Of a DNA stretch of 64,000 nucleotides, positions 1 through 8,506 are shown piece by piece. The DNA lies in the NCBI RefSeq assembly GCF_004025535.1, contig NZ_QJRG01000049.1:383517-447516 (forward strand), in the 5' to 3' direction. The notes under the pieces were generated by a model that ran no database searches, was not told where the DNA came from, and saw only the letters and a list, made by a program, of their open reading frames with translations. Both the position numbers and the translations under genes were made by a program. This DNA is from Pseudomonas alkylphenolica. Its GTDB lineage: Bacteria; Pseudomonadota; Gammaproteobacteria; Pseudomonadales; Pseudomonadaceae. Each line of letters starts with the position of its first letter. The stretch's first letter is position 1.

Positions 1-976
1 AGGCTACGCCAAGGGCAAACCGCAAAGTGCCTGTGCCGAATTCATCTGCAATGATGCCGAGGGTGCGGAGCGGCTGATGCGCGAACTGCGCTTTGCGCAA
101 CTGATTTTCCCCCGGCAGTGGGCACGCGGCAGCTTCATCGAGCTGCCGGAAACCGACCGTATCAGCGTGCTGCTCGAGCACTTGAGCGATTACCCGGTGG
201 TTGCCAGCGTGTGGCTGGAGGTGATGGACACCAATGACGGCAAAGAGCTTTCAACCTTCTGCCGCAAGTTCGAAGTGCCGTTGCGCAAGGCCTTGAGCAA
301 AGCCGGTCGCCTGGTTGAAGGGGCGGGCGGGCCGCGTTTGTTGCTGACTTTCGTCAGTGGTCGGCGTGTGTTCGTGGGGCTGGCGGATGCCGATAATTCG
401 GCGATGTGGCCGATGGGGATCCCGCGCCTGAAGTTCCCCCGTGAAGCGCCGAGCCGCTCGACCCTCAAGCTGGAAGAAGCCTGGCATCACTTCATCCCGC
501 GCGATCAGTGGGACGCACGCCTGTCCGATGACATGACCGGCGTTGACCTGGGGGCGGCGCCGGGCGGCTGGACCTACCAGCTGGTCAAGCGCGGCATGCT
601 GGTGACCGCCATCGACAATGGTCCGATGGCCGAGAGCCTGATGGACACCGGGCTGGTTCAGCATCTGATGGCCGATGGCTTTACCTACAAGCCGAAGCAA
701 ACGGTGGACTGGATGGTCTGCGACATCGTCGAAAAGCCAGCGCGCAGTGCCGCTTTGCTGGAAACCTGGCTGGGCGAGGGCTTGTGCCGCGAAGCAGTGG
801 TCAACCTCAAGTTGCCGATGAAACAGCGTTACGCCGAGGTACGGCGTCTGCTCGACCGTATTGAAGAAGGCTTCAAGGCGCGCAAGGTCAAAGTGTCGAT
901 TGGCTGCAAGCAGTTGTACCACGACCGCGAAGAGGTGACCTGCCACCTGCGGCGCCTGGACCTGAAGCCGCGTTGA
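1..976 (+). CDS. rlmM: 23S rRNA 2'-O-ribose C2498 methyltransferase RlmM (5' partial)
   Basis: The reading frame is already open at base 2, so the gene starts upstream of the window; about 325 codons are visible, against roughly 355 in the family. The protein carries the SAM-binding motif DLGAAPGGWTYQL of the RrmJ/RlmM methyltransferase fold, followed by a conserved VNLKLPMKQR segment typical of RlmM. RlmM is known to methylate the ribose of C2498 in 23S rRNA. It ends in TGA at 974-976 and is followed by a REP pair. The nearest downstream gene, tusA, has its own Shine-Dalgarno. Confidence 0.95.
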   Translation, partial: GYAKGKPQSACAEFICNDAEGAERLMRELRFAQLIFPRQWARGSFIELPETDRISVLLEHLSDYPVVASVWLEVMDTNDGKELSTFCRKFEVPLRKALSKAGRLVEGAGGPRLLLTFVSGRRVFVGLADADNSAMWPMGIPRLKFPREAPSRSTLKLEEAWHHFIPRDQWDARLSDDMTGVDLGAAPGGWTYQLVKRGMLVTAIDNGPMAESLMDTGLVQHLMADGFTYKPKQTVDWMVCDIVEKPARSAALLETWLGEGLCREAVVNLKLPMKQRYAEVRRLLDRIEEGFKARKVKVSIGCKQLYHDREEVTCHLRRLDLKPR

Positions 977-980
977 TTGC

Positions 981-1030
981 TTCGTGGATAAATCCGCTCC
1001 CACAGGACTGGGGCGGGTTTACCCGCGAAG
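981..1030. repeat. Pair of REP elements, inverted relative to each other
   Basis: Two copies of the Pseudomonas REP core lie head to head: GTGGATAAATCCGCTCCCAC at 984-1003 (reverse orientation) and GGCGGGTTTACCCGCGAAG at 1012-1030 (forward). Each can form its own short hairpin. They sit between rlmM and tusA. Related copies occur in this window at 21613-21634, 38345-38370, 47421-47447 and 53799-53825. Confidence 0.8.
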
Positions 1031-1070
1031 GTGAGGGCGCCACAATGCTTAATAGTTTCCGGAGTTATAC

Positions 1071-1313
1071 ATGACCGATTTCACCCCAGACGCCATCCTT
1101 GACGCCACCGGCCTGAACTGCCCTGAGCCGGTGATGATGCTGCACCAGCACGTTCGCGACCTGGCCGCCGGCGGCCTGCTCAAGGTGATCGCTACCGACC
1201 CCTCGACCCGTCGCGATATCCCCAAGTTTTGTGTATTTCTCGGTCACGAACTGGTCCAGCAACAGGAAGATGCTGGCACCTACCTGTACTGGATCCGCAA
1301 AAAACTCGACTAG
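1071..1313 (+). CDS. tusA: Sulfurtransferase TusA
   Basis: An 80-residue protein with the TusA/SirA signature NCPEPVMML, whose cysteine (about residue 16) carries the persulfide. TusA relays sulfur from cysteine desulfurase to the TusBCD/E relay for tRNA 2-thiouridine and also feeds molybdenum cofactor synthesis. A Shine-Dalgarno GGAG precedes the ATG by about 7 bases. The length matches the family. The stop codon TAG shares the palindrome CTAG (1310-1313) with the stop codon of the convergent MATE gene, so the two reading frames overlap by three bases. Confidence 0.93.
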   Translation: MTDFTPDAILDATGLNCPEPVMMLHQHVRDLAAGGLLKVIATDPSTRRDIPKFCVFLGHELVQQQEDAGTYLYWIRKKLD

Positions 1314-2710
1314 GCCCGATCTGCCCGGCGAATGTGCTTGGCGCTGCTGCGCGCCAGGCGAACCGACAGCATCAACGCGGCGCACGTCAGCCCGGCAATC
1401 AGGCCTTCCCACAAGCCACTGGGGCCGCTGGCGGGGCCAAAGTAGTCAGTCAACCCCAGCAGGTAGCCCACTGGCAGGCCGATACCCCAATAAGCGAACA
1501 GGGTCAGGATCATCGTCACCCGGGTGTCCTGATACCCGCGCAGGGCGCCTGCCGCGATCACCTGAATGGCATCAGAGAACTGATACAGCGCGGCGTACAC
1601 AATGAGCATGGCGGCAATCTGGATCACAGCAGTGTCTGGCGTATAGATTGAAGCGATCGGCTCGCGCATCAGCAGGATCAAGCTTGCCGAGAAACAGGCA
1701 AACACCAGGGCCGCACCCAGGCCAACCAGGGCTGCAAAACGTGCCTGACGTGGCTCACCGGCACCAATGGCCTGGCCCACCCGCACGGTTACCGCCATCC
1801 CCAGTGAATACGGAATCATGAACAGCAGCGAGCTGATGTTCAGGGCAATCTGGTGGCCGGCTACGACGGTGGGGCCGAGGCTGCCGATCAACAGGGCAAT
1901 CACGGCGAAGATGCTCGACTCGGCAAATACTGCGATACCGATCGGCAAGCCCACGCCGGTCAGCCGCTTGATCACCGCCCATTGCGGGCGCTCAAAACGC
2001 ACCAGCACCCGGCTGCTCTGGTAGGCCGGCGCCCAGCGGCTCCAGGCCGCCATGCTCAGGGCCATGAACCACATGACAATGCCGCTGGCCCAGCCGCAAC
2101 CGACACCGCCCAGCGCCGGCAGGCCAAAGTGACCGTAGATCAGCACATAGTTCAGCGGAATGTTCAGCAGCAGCCCGAGCAGGCCAATCACCATGCTTGG
2201 GCGGGTCCGCCCGAGGCCATCGCTGTAGCAACGCAACACGTAGTACAGGGCGATGCCCGGGAAGCCGAAGGCGATACCCTGCAGGTAGCCCATGCTCGGC
2301 TCCACCAGTTGCGGGTCGACGTTCATGACCTGCAGCACCGGCTCGGCGCTTACCAGCAGCGCACTGGCAATCACGCTGACAGCGACGGCCAGCCACAACG
2401 CCTGACGCACCAGTGGGCCGATTTCCGCGTGCTGACCGGCGCCAAAGCGCTGGGCCACCTTGGGCGTGGTCGCCAGCAGGATACCGGTCATCAGCAGGAA
2501 TACCGGAATCCAGATCGAGTTGCCCAGTGCCACCGCCGCCAGGTCGCGGGGGCTGACCCGTCCGGCCATCACGGCATCGACGAAGCCCATGGCCGTGGTT
2601 GCCAGTTGCGCGATGATGATCGGGGTAGCCAGCAGCAACAGGCTGCGCAGTTCGGTGCGCACGCGGGCAGCGCGTGACAAGGGAGGAGTAGCGGAGGGGG
2701 CGGGGGGCAT
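1310..2710 (-). CDS. pmpM: MATE family multidrug efflux pump (PmpM/NorM type)
   Basis: About 466 residues and roughly twelve hydrophobic segments, with two repeated MatE halves. Near the N-terminus it reads IIIAQLATTAMGFVDAVMAG, which I recognise as the start of the P. aeruginosa PmpM family. Such pumps export fluoroquinolones, cationic dyes and biocides in exchange for H+ or Na+. The ATG at 2710 is chosen because the family's N-terminus is short and hydrophilic; an in-frame ATG at 2776 would add 22 residues with no family counterpart. Neither start has a strong Shine-Dalgarno. Confidence 0.9.
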   Translation of the reverse strand: MPPAPSATPPLSRAARVRTELRSLLLLATPIIIAQLATTAMGFVDAVMAGRVSPRDLAAVALGNSIWIPVFLLMTGILLATTPKVAQRFGAGQHAEIGPLVRQALWLAVAVSVIASALLVSAEPVLQVMNVDPQLVEPSMGYLQGIAFGFPGIALYYVLRCYSDGLGRTRPSMVIGLLGLLLNIPLNYVLIYGHFGLPALGGVGCGWASGIVMWFMALSMAAWSRWAPAYQSSRVLVRFERPQWAVIKRLTGVGLPIGIAVFAESSIFAVIALLIGSLGPTVVAGHQIALNISSLLFMIPYSLGMAVTVRVGQAIGAGEPRQARFAALVGLGAALVFACFSASLILLMREPIASIYTPDTAVIQIAAMLIVYAALYQFSDAIQVIAAGALRGYQDTRVTMILTLFAYWGIGLPVGYLLGLTDYFGPASGPSGLWEGLIAGLTCAALMLSVRLARSSAKHIRRADRA

Positions 2711-2865
2711 CGGTGTCACAAGGCGGGCGTCCACAAAAAAGGTGCACAAAGCCGGGTAGTCTACGCTTTGACGCATCGGTCAGGAAATATACCCGGTGCT
2801 TTCCCGTCCAGCTGGCTATGGCCCCGGCAAGGGCCTACACTGCGGACCCCGACTAGGAGAGCGCC

Positions 2866-4008
2866 ATGCTGATTGTTGCCGACGAGAATATTCCGCTGCT
2901 CGATGCCTTCTTTGCAGGCTTCGGCGAGATCCGCCGCTATCCCGGTCGTGCCATTGATGCGGCCTGTGTAAAAGATGCCGATGTCTTGCTGGTGCGCTCC
3001 GTGACCCGCGTCGATCAGGCGTTGCTCGAAGGCAGCCGGGTGCGTTTCGTCGGTACCTGCACCATCGGTACCGATCACCTGGCCCTGGAGTATTTCGCCC
3101 AGGCCGGTATCCACTGGTCCAGTGCCCCCGGCTGCAATGCCCGTGGGGTGGTTGATTATGTGCTGGGCAGCTTGCTTACCCTTGCCGAGCTGGATGGTGC
3201 CGATCTGACTGGGCGCACCTATGGCGTGGTGGGTGCCGGTGAAGTCGGTGGGCGTCTGGTCGAGGTGTTGCGCGGCCTTGGCTGGAAGGTGCTGGTGTGC
3301 GACCCGCCTCGCCAGCAGCGCGAGGGCGGTGATTATGTGAGCCTGCAGACAGTGCTTGCCGAGTGCGATGTGATCAGTCTTCACACCCCGCTGACCCGGG
3401 ACGGCGATGCGCCGACCTGGCACTTGCTGGGCCATGAACAGCTTGCTGCGCTGCGCCCTGGCACCTGGCTGATCAATGCCAGTCGCGGGCCGGTGATCGA
3501 CAACAACGCATTACGTGAATGTCTGCTTGAACGCGAAGATGTACTGGCCGTGCTGGATGTCTGGGAGGGCGAGCCGCAGGTTGATCTGGAACTGGCCGAC
3601 CTGTGTGTGCTGGCCACCCCGCACATTGCCGGTTACAGCCTGGACGGCAAGCAGCGGGGTACTGCACAGATCTACCAGGCGTTCTGTGCCTGGCGCGGTG
3701 AGCTAGCGTCGGTGCACCTCACAGATCTGCTGCCGCCGCCCTGGCTTGCCGAAGTCAGCCTGCAGGCCGAAACCGACCCGGCCTGGGCCCTGGCCACCCT
3801 GTGCCGGGCGGTGTACGACCCACGCCGCGATGACGCTGACTTTCGTCGTAGCTTGAGCAGTGATCCGCTTGAGCAGAAGGCTGCCTTCGATACCCTGCGC
3901 AAACACTACCCCCCTCGTCGCGAAATCGAAGGCCTGGCGGTGCGGCTGAATGGCGAAGCACCGCAGCTGGTGCAGTTGGTGCGAGCCCTGGGCGGCGTGC
4001 TGGTCTGA
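2866..4008 (+). CDS. pdxB: Erythronate-4-phosphate dehydrogenase PdxB
   Basis: A 380-residue D-2-hydroxyacid dehydrogenase that oxidises 4-phosphoerythronate in the DXP-dependent pyridoxal 5'-phosphate pathway. Visible motifs are the Rossmann glycine loop VVGAGEVGGRL (about residue 120), the catalytic arginine in NASRGPVID, the glutamate in DVWEGEP and the histidine in TPHIAGYSLDG. The extended C-terminal PdxB dimerisation domain is present, which separates it from SerA-like relatives. The start has a Shine-Dalgarno TAGGAGAG. A hairpin at 4023-4044 follows. Confidence 0.97.
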   Translation: MLIVADENIPLLDAFFAGFGEIRRYPGRAIDAACVKDADVLLVRSVTRVDQALLEGSRVRFVGTCTIGTDHLALEYFAQAGIHWSSAPGCNARGVVDYVLGSLLTLAELDGADLTGRTYGVVGAGEVGGRLVEVLRGLGWKVLVCDPPRQQREGGDYVSLQTVLAECDVISLHTPLTRDGDAPTWHLLGHEQLAALRPGTWLINASRGPVIDNNALRECLLEREDVLAVLDVWEGEPQVDLELADLCVLATPHIAGYSLDGKQRGTAQIYQAFCAWRGELASVHLTDLLPPPWLAEVSLQAETDPAWALATLCRAVYDPRRDDADFRRSLSSDPLEQKAAFDTLRKHYPPRREIEGLAVRLNGEAPQLVQLVRALGGVLV

Positions 4009-4022
4009 AAACAGACGATAAA

Positions 4023-4044
4023 AACCCGGCGACTGGGCCGGGTT
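4023..4044. terminator. Terminator hairpin between pdxB and the small minus-strand gene
   Basis: AACCCGGC (4023-4030) pairs with GCCGGGTT (4037-4044) around a six-base loop. On the minus strand the stem runs into a T-rich tract, so it best serves the small minus-strand gene; it may also stop pdxB transcripts. Confidence 0.7.
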
Positions 4045-4060
4045 GAAGGATTCGGGTGGG

Positions 4061-4234
4061 TCAGTCTTTCTTGGCGGGTTCTTTGCGGCTTTGCTCCAGC
4101 TTTTCGCAGGCTTGCTGGATCATTTCCTCGGTGATGGTGATCTCCTGACCGTTCTGGTCGATGATCGAACCGCCTACCGGCGCCTGTGGGTTGGGTGCGG
4201 TTTTTGGCTGGGTGGTGCTCTGTTGTAGGCTCAT
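4061..4234 (-). CDS. Small conserved hypothetical protein (57 aa)
   Basis: A short hydrophilic protein starting MSLQQSTTQPK and ending EKLEQSRKEPAKKD. There is no membrane segment and no cysteine pair. The start at 4234 is fixed by GAGGAG a few bases upstream; longer in-frame extensions lack a Shine-Dalgarno. A run of acidic and amide residues (QEITITEEMIQQACEKLEQ) suggests one amphipathic helix. I recall a similar small gene beside pdxB in other Pseudomonas, but I do not recognise a function. Confidence 0.7.
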   Translation of the reverse strand: MSLQQSTTQPKTAPNPQAPVGGSIIDQNGQEITITEEMIQQACEKLEQSRKEPAKKD

Positions 4235-4517
4235 TCCTGTCTCCTCGTCAGGTTTCAAGCTCAGACTAAAATCGCCTTGTGACCGGCCTGTGACAGCTTT
4301 TTTAGTAATCACGGTGGGACACTTCCAGTCCACCAGAAAGCCGGCTAAACCTCCAGTGGTGCGTTAGACCGAAAAGGTCTAGCCACCCGTTGTTTGGACC
4401 TTATTGGCTCATTTGGTCTGTTGAGGATACCGACGGCGGTACATCGCCGTGAGTTCCTTGGCGCAGGACGAGTGGTCCGGTGTAGGCTGCAACAAACCAC
4501 TGACGCGCGGCACTTCC

Positions 4518-6290
4518 ATGTTCAACCGGTTTTCCACACGCCAGCGTCAGGCCATGCGCCTGGGCTGGCGCTTCATTCGTCCTTACCGCAAGCAGGTGGT
4601 ACTGGCCTTGCTGGCGCTGGTTGTCACCGCTGGCATCACATTGTCCATGGGGCAGGGTATTCGACTGCTGGTGGATCAGGGCTTCATGACCCGGTCGGCG
4701 CATTTGCTCAATCAGACGATCGGCTTGTTCTTGTTGCTGGTACTGGCATTGGCCATCGGTACCTTTAGCCGTTTCTACCTGGTGTCATGGATCGGTGAAC
4801 GCTGTGTGGCTGATATTCGCCAGCAGGTTTTCGATCACCTGATTTACCTGCACCCGGGTTTTTTCGAAAGCAATCGCAGCTCGGAGATCCAGTCGCGCCT
4901 GACTGCCGACACGACCTTGCTGCAGTCGGTGATTGGCTCGTCCTTGTCGCTGTTCCTGCGCAATGCCTTGATGGTACTTGGCGGCATCGTGCTGTTGTTT
5001 GTCACTAACCCAAAACTCACCAGTATCGTGGTGTTGGCCTTGCCGCTGGTGCTTGCACCGATCCTGATTTTCGGTCGGCGGGTGCGCAGCCTGTCACGCC
5101 AGAGCCAGGACCGGGTGGCCGATGTTGGCAGCTATGTGTCCGAGACCCTCGGGCAGATCAAGACGGTGCAGGCTTACAATCACCAGCCTCGCGATCAGCA
5201 GCGCTTCGGGCTCACGGTGGAGGCGGCCTTCAATGTGGCGCGCAAGCGCATCATGCAGCGCGCCTGGCTGATAACGCTGGTGATCGTGCTGGTGCTCGGT
5301 GCGGTGGGGGTCATGCTGTGGGTCGGAGGCATGGATGTGATCGCCGGGCGGATTTCCGCCGGAGAGCTGGCCGCCTTTGTCTTCTATAGCCTGATTGTGG
5401 GTAGTGCCTTCGGTACCCTCAGTGAGGTGATCGGTGAGCTGCAGCGTGCCGCAGGGGCGGCGGAGCGGATTGCCGAGTTGCTGGCGGCGCGCAGCGAAAT
5501 TTCAGCACCGCAACAGGGGCTTTTGCGTACCCCACCACGGGTGAGTGGCCGGCTGGAGCTGCAGTCCGTGCGATTCGCCTATCCGTCGCGGCCAGAGTCT
5601 GCGGCCATCGACGGTTTGAGCCTGACAGTGGCGCCCGGAGAAACCCTGGCGCTGGTCGGGCCTTCGGGTGCCGGCAAATCCACTCTGTTCGACCTGCTGC
5701 TGCGTTTTTACGACCCACAGCAGGGGCGCATTCTGCTTGATGGTCAGGACGTGAGCCGTCTGGATCCCCAGGACTTGCGCCGCCACTTCGCCCTGGTGGC
5801 ACAGAACCCGGCGTTGTTCTACGGCACCGTCGAAGAAAACATCCGTTACGGGCGTGCGGACGCCACCCAGGCACAGGTGGAGGCGGCGGCCCGCAGTGCC
5901 CATGCCCATGCGTTCATCATGCAGTTGCCACAGGGCTATCAAACCCACCTTGGCGATGCCGGGTTGGGGTTGTCCGGTGGTCAGCGCCAACGTCTGGCAA
6001 TTGCCCGGGCCTTGTTGGTCGATGCGCCGATCCTGCTGCTGGACGAAGCCACAAGCGCCCTTGATGCCCAGAGCGAACACTTGATCCAGCAAGCGCTACC
6101 GACCTTGATGAGCGGGCGCACGACCTTGGTGATCGCTCACCGGCTGGCCACGGTGCAGCATGCCGACCGCATTGCGGTGGTCGATCAGGGACGTTTGGTT
6201 GCCATCGGTACGCATCGGCAACTTGTGGAGGAGAGCCCGCTGTATGCCCGCCTGGCGGCGTTGCAGTTCAATGCCGTTACGGATTTGTGA
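4518..6290 (+). CDS. MsbA-like ABC exporter, fused permease and ATPase
   Basis: About 590 residues: an N-terminal six-helix exporter domain (roughly residues 20-320) and a C-terminal ATPase with Walker A GPSGAGKST, signature LSGGQRQR and Walker B ILLLDEATSALD followed by the H-loop VIAHRLAT. It belongs to the half-transporter family of MsbA and multidrug/lipid exporters, which work as homodimers in the inner membrane. The substrate cannot be read from sequence. The ATG at 4518 (MFNRFSTRQRQA) fits related proteins; a GTG at 4449 would extend it by 23 residues. A strong terminator follows at 6371-6400. Confidence 0.9.
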   Translation: MFNRFSTRQRQAMRLGWRFIRPYRKQVVLALLALVVTAGITLSMGQGIRLLVDQGFMTRSAHLLNQTIGLFLLLVLALAIGTFSRFYLVSWIGERCVADIRQQVFDHLIYLHPGFFESNRSSEIQSRLTADTTLLQSVIGSSLSLFLRNALMVLGGIVLLFVTNPKLTSIVVLALPLVLAPILIFGRRVRSLSRQSQDRVADVGSYVSETLGQIKTVQAYNHQPRDQQRFGLTVEAAFNVARKRIMQRAWLITLVIVLVLGAVGVMLWVGGMDVIAGRISAGELAAFVFYSLIVGSAFGTLSEVIGELQRAAGAAERIAELLAARSEISAPQQGLLRTPPRVSGRLELQSVRFAYPSRPESAAIDGLSLTVAPGETLALVGPSGAGKSTLFDLLLRFYDPQQGRILLDGQDVSRLDPQDLRRHFALVAQNPALFYGTVEENIRYGRADATQAQVEAAARSAHAHAFIMQLPQGYQTHLGDAGLGLSGGQRQRLAIARALLVDAPILLLDEATSALDAQSEHLIQQALPTLMSGRTTLVIAHRLATVQHADRIAVVDQGRLVAIGTHRQLVEESPLYARLAALQFNAVTDL

Positions 6291-6370
6291 CAGCGTTCCA
6301 TTGCCTGTCACATTTCTGTAGCAATCCCTTGAGAGTATCTGACTCAGCTGTTGCGTAATGCTCGAACTTG

Positions 6371-6400
6371 GCTGCTATCGAATGATGGCAGCTTTTTTTT
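6371..6400 (+). terminator. Rho-independent terminator of the ABC exporter gene
   Basis: GCTGCTATC (6371-6379), loop GAAT, GATGGCAGC (6384-6392), then eight T residues (6393-6400). The stem contains one T-G wobble. Confidence 0.9.
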
Positions 6401-6498
6401 GGCCTGCCTTAACGGCCAGTGAATGGGGACAAGGATGTCTTTGGCTGGTCGATGCCCGCGTGCGGCGTTCCTTAATCCTTGTTCCAGGACTCCTTCCG

Positions 6499-8115
6499 AT
6501 GTTGCGTAAATCCTTGAGCGTGCAAATCCTCGCGTTGTTCGGCGGTAGCCTGCTGGCGATACTGATGATTGCACTGGTCTGCTTTCAACTCCTGTCCTCC
6601 AGTGTGCGTGGTTACGGCCAACTGATCGATGGGCCGTTGCAGGCGTCGCAGTTGATTGACGAAGCCAACCTGCAATTCAAGGTTCAGGTACAGGAGTGGA
6701 AGAATGTGCTGCTGCGCGGCAAGCAACCGGCAGAGCTGGACAAGTACTGGCAGCAGTTTCTGGCGCGTGAACAGCAGGTGCAGGACATTCTTGATCAGTT
6801 GATCGAACGCAGCGACCCGCCGCTCAAGGCCCGCGCGCAGCAACTCAAGGAAAGCCATCGCCAGCTCGGGCAGGCCTATGAACGGGGGCGTCAGGCATAC
6901 CTTGCCGCAGGGGCAGACCCAGCGGCAGGTGATCAGGCGGTCAAGGGCGTGGACCGTGCTGCCAGCGAGCAGATGAGCGAACTGGTCAACCAGTTGCGTA
7001 GCGATGCCCAGGTGCAGGCACAGGCCATCAGTCAATCGGCCGAACGCACGGTCTGGTTGGGAATGCTGGTGATGTTCGGTTCGGCCGTACTGGTAGGGTT
7101 GATCAGCCTCTGGCTGGTTAACCGCAACCTGATCGAGCCGATTCGCGGGCTGATCGAATATGTTGCGCAGTTGAGCCAGGGGCGCTTTGCTGCGCGCGTT
7201 GCCACTGGCCGTCAGGACGAGCTCGGGCGCCTGGCTGTGGCGGCCAATACCTTGCGCGATTTTCTTGCCGAGACATTCACCCGGCTGCAAGGCAACGCCG
7301 GTGAGCTGGAGTCGGCCAGTGGTAATTTGCGCACGATCGCCGGCAGCATGGCACGCGGTACCGATGACCAGTTTCAGCGTACCGATCAGGTGGCAACGGC
7401 CATGCATGAAATGTCGGCCACCGCGCAGGAGGTTGCCCGCCATGCGGCCGAAGCGGCGCGTGCCGCGGATGAGGCTGACCATAGTGCTCAGGCCGGCGAG
7501 CAGGTGATGCAGTCAACGATCGACACCATTGCCGCGGTCAATCAGGAAATTGCGGGTACCGCTGCCGTGATTCGCCACCTGGAAGCCGACAGTGGCAGGA
7601 TCGGCAAAGTGCTGGAAGTGATTCGCGCCATTGCCGAGCAGACCAACCTGCTGGCACTCAATGCCGCGATCGAGGCGGCACGGGCCGGGGAGGCCGGTCG
7701 CGGCTTTGCCGTGGTTGCAGATGAAGTGCGCAACCTGGCGCAGCGTACCGGAGCATCGATTGCCGAGATCAATCAGATCATCTGTGCCGTCCAGTCGGGT
7801 GCGCTGGAGGCGGTCAAAGCCATTGAAAATGGCCAGCAGCGCAGTGAAGAAGGCGCAGAGCAAGTTCAACGTGCCGGGCAGATGCTGCAACGGATCACCC
7901 AGGCCGTGGAGGCGATTCGCGACATGAACCGCCAGATCGCAACGGCCGCCGAGGAGCAGACCAGCGTGGCTGAAGACATTTCCCGCAACCTGGTGGAAAT
8001 TACCCGGATAGCCACGGCCAACCAGCAGGCTGTAGAGCAAACCGAGCAGGCCGGGCATCGCCTGCATGGCCTGTCGGGGCAACTGGGTGAAGTCACGGCG
8101 CGCCTGAGTGCCTGA
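6499..8115 (+). CDS. Methyl-accepting chemotaxis protein
   Basis: 538 residues with classic chemoreceptor topology: a membrane helix at about 9-31, a periplasmic helical ligand domain of about 150 residues, a second helix at about 185-206, a HAMP linker, then a coiled-coil signalling domain with the conserved hairpin tip AEQTNLLALNAAIEAARAGE. The ligand domain is all-helical, rich in Gln and Glu, and probably of the four-helix-bundle type; the ligand is unknown. No C-terminal CheR-binding pentapeptide is visible. The ATG at 6499 begins the cytoplasmic MLRKS leader; upstream extensions read through the preceding terminator region. Confidence 0.93.
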   Translation: MLRKSLSVQILALFGGSLLAILMIALVCFQLLSSSVRGYGQLIDGPLQASQLIDEANLQFKVQVQEWKNVLLRGKQPAELDKYWQQFLAREQQVQDILDQLIERSDPPLKARAQQLKESHRQLGQAYERGRQAYLAAGADPAAGDQAVKGVDRAASEQMSELVNQLRSDAQVQAQAISQSAERTVWLGMLVMFGSAVLVGLISLWLVNRNLIEPIRGLIEYVAQLSQGRFAARVATGRQDELGRLAVAANTLRDFLAETFTRLQGNAGELESASGNLRTIAGSMARGTDDQFQRTDQVATAMHEMSATAQEVARHAAEAARAADEADHSAQAGEQVMQSTIDTIAAVNQEIAGTAAVIRHLEADSGRIGKVLEVIRAIAEQTNLLALNAAIEAARAGEAGRGFAVVADEVRNLAQRTGASIAEINQIICAVQSGALEAVKAIENGQQRSEEGAEQVQRAGQMLQRITQAVEAIRDMNRQIATAAEEQTSVAEDISRNLVEITRIATANQQAVEQTEQAGHRLHGLSGQLGEVTARLSA

Positions 8116-8506
8116 TGGCGCGGGGGAAATCCGCCACATGCAGCATAGAAGGCGGAATATGTGGCGGATTGTCGCCATGAAAAACCGCTAAAGATGGGGT
8201 GCGACGACTCGTCCTAGCTATTAGCCGTTAGTCTTGAGGAAGTTGGCCTGTTTTGTGCTTAAAGGCGGGCAGGCCTAGGCCAAGCAAACCCCTGACGGCA
8301 GGCTTCAATGTCCAGCGTCGGGGGTGAAGACCGTTCCCGATCCATCGAATAACCCCAGCCGCCAACCATTGCCCGTGCGCCCAGGCCACTTGCCTGAGTG
8401 CCGAGCCCCGCTAAGCTTTGGTCTGCGCGAGCAACAACAAGAACACGGGCGTGCACAACGGGATAAGCGGTCATTGCCAATTACTTCACTTCAATTGGAT
8501 TGAACT
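8116..8506. other. 391-nt intergenic stretch before mqo
   Basis: It holds a perfect 12-base inverted repeat, AATCCGCCACAT (8128-8139) and ATGTGGCGGATT (8159-8170), with a 19-base loop and no T tract, plus an A-rich CA-type motif AACAACAAGAA (8433-8443), similar to Hfq/Crc targets, about 65 bases before the mqo start. I see no convincing gene: a 73-codon minus-strand frame at 8259-8480 has no Shine-Dalgarno and no recognisable protein. Confidence 0.45.

Noticed and set aside
4449..4517. GTG start extending the ABC exporter by 23 residues
   Set aside because: No good Shine-Dalgarno and residues do not match related exporters; ATG 4518 fits better.
8259..8480. 73-codon minus-strand open frame before mqo
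   Set aside because: No start signal and no recognisable protein.
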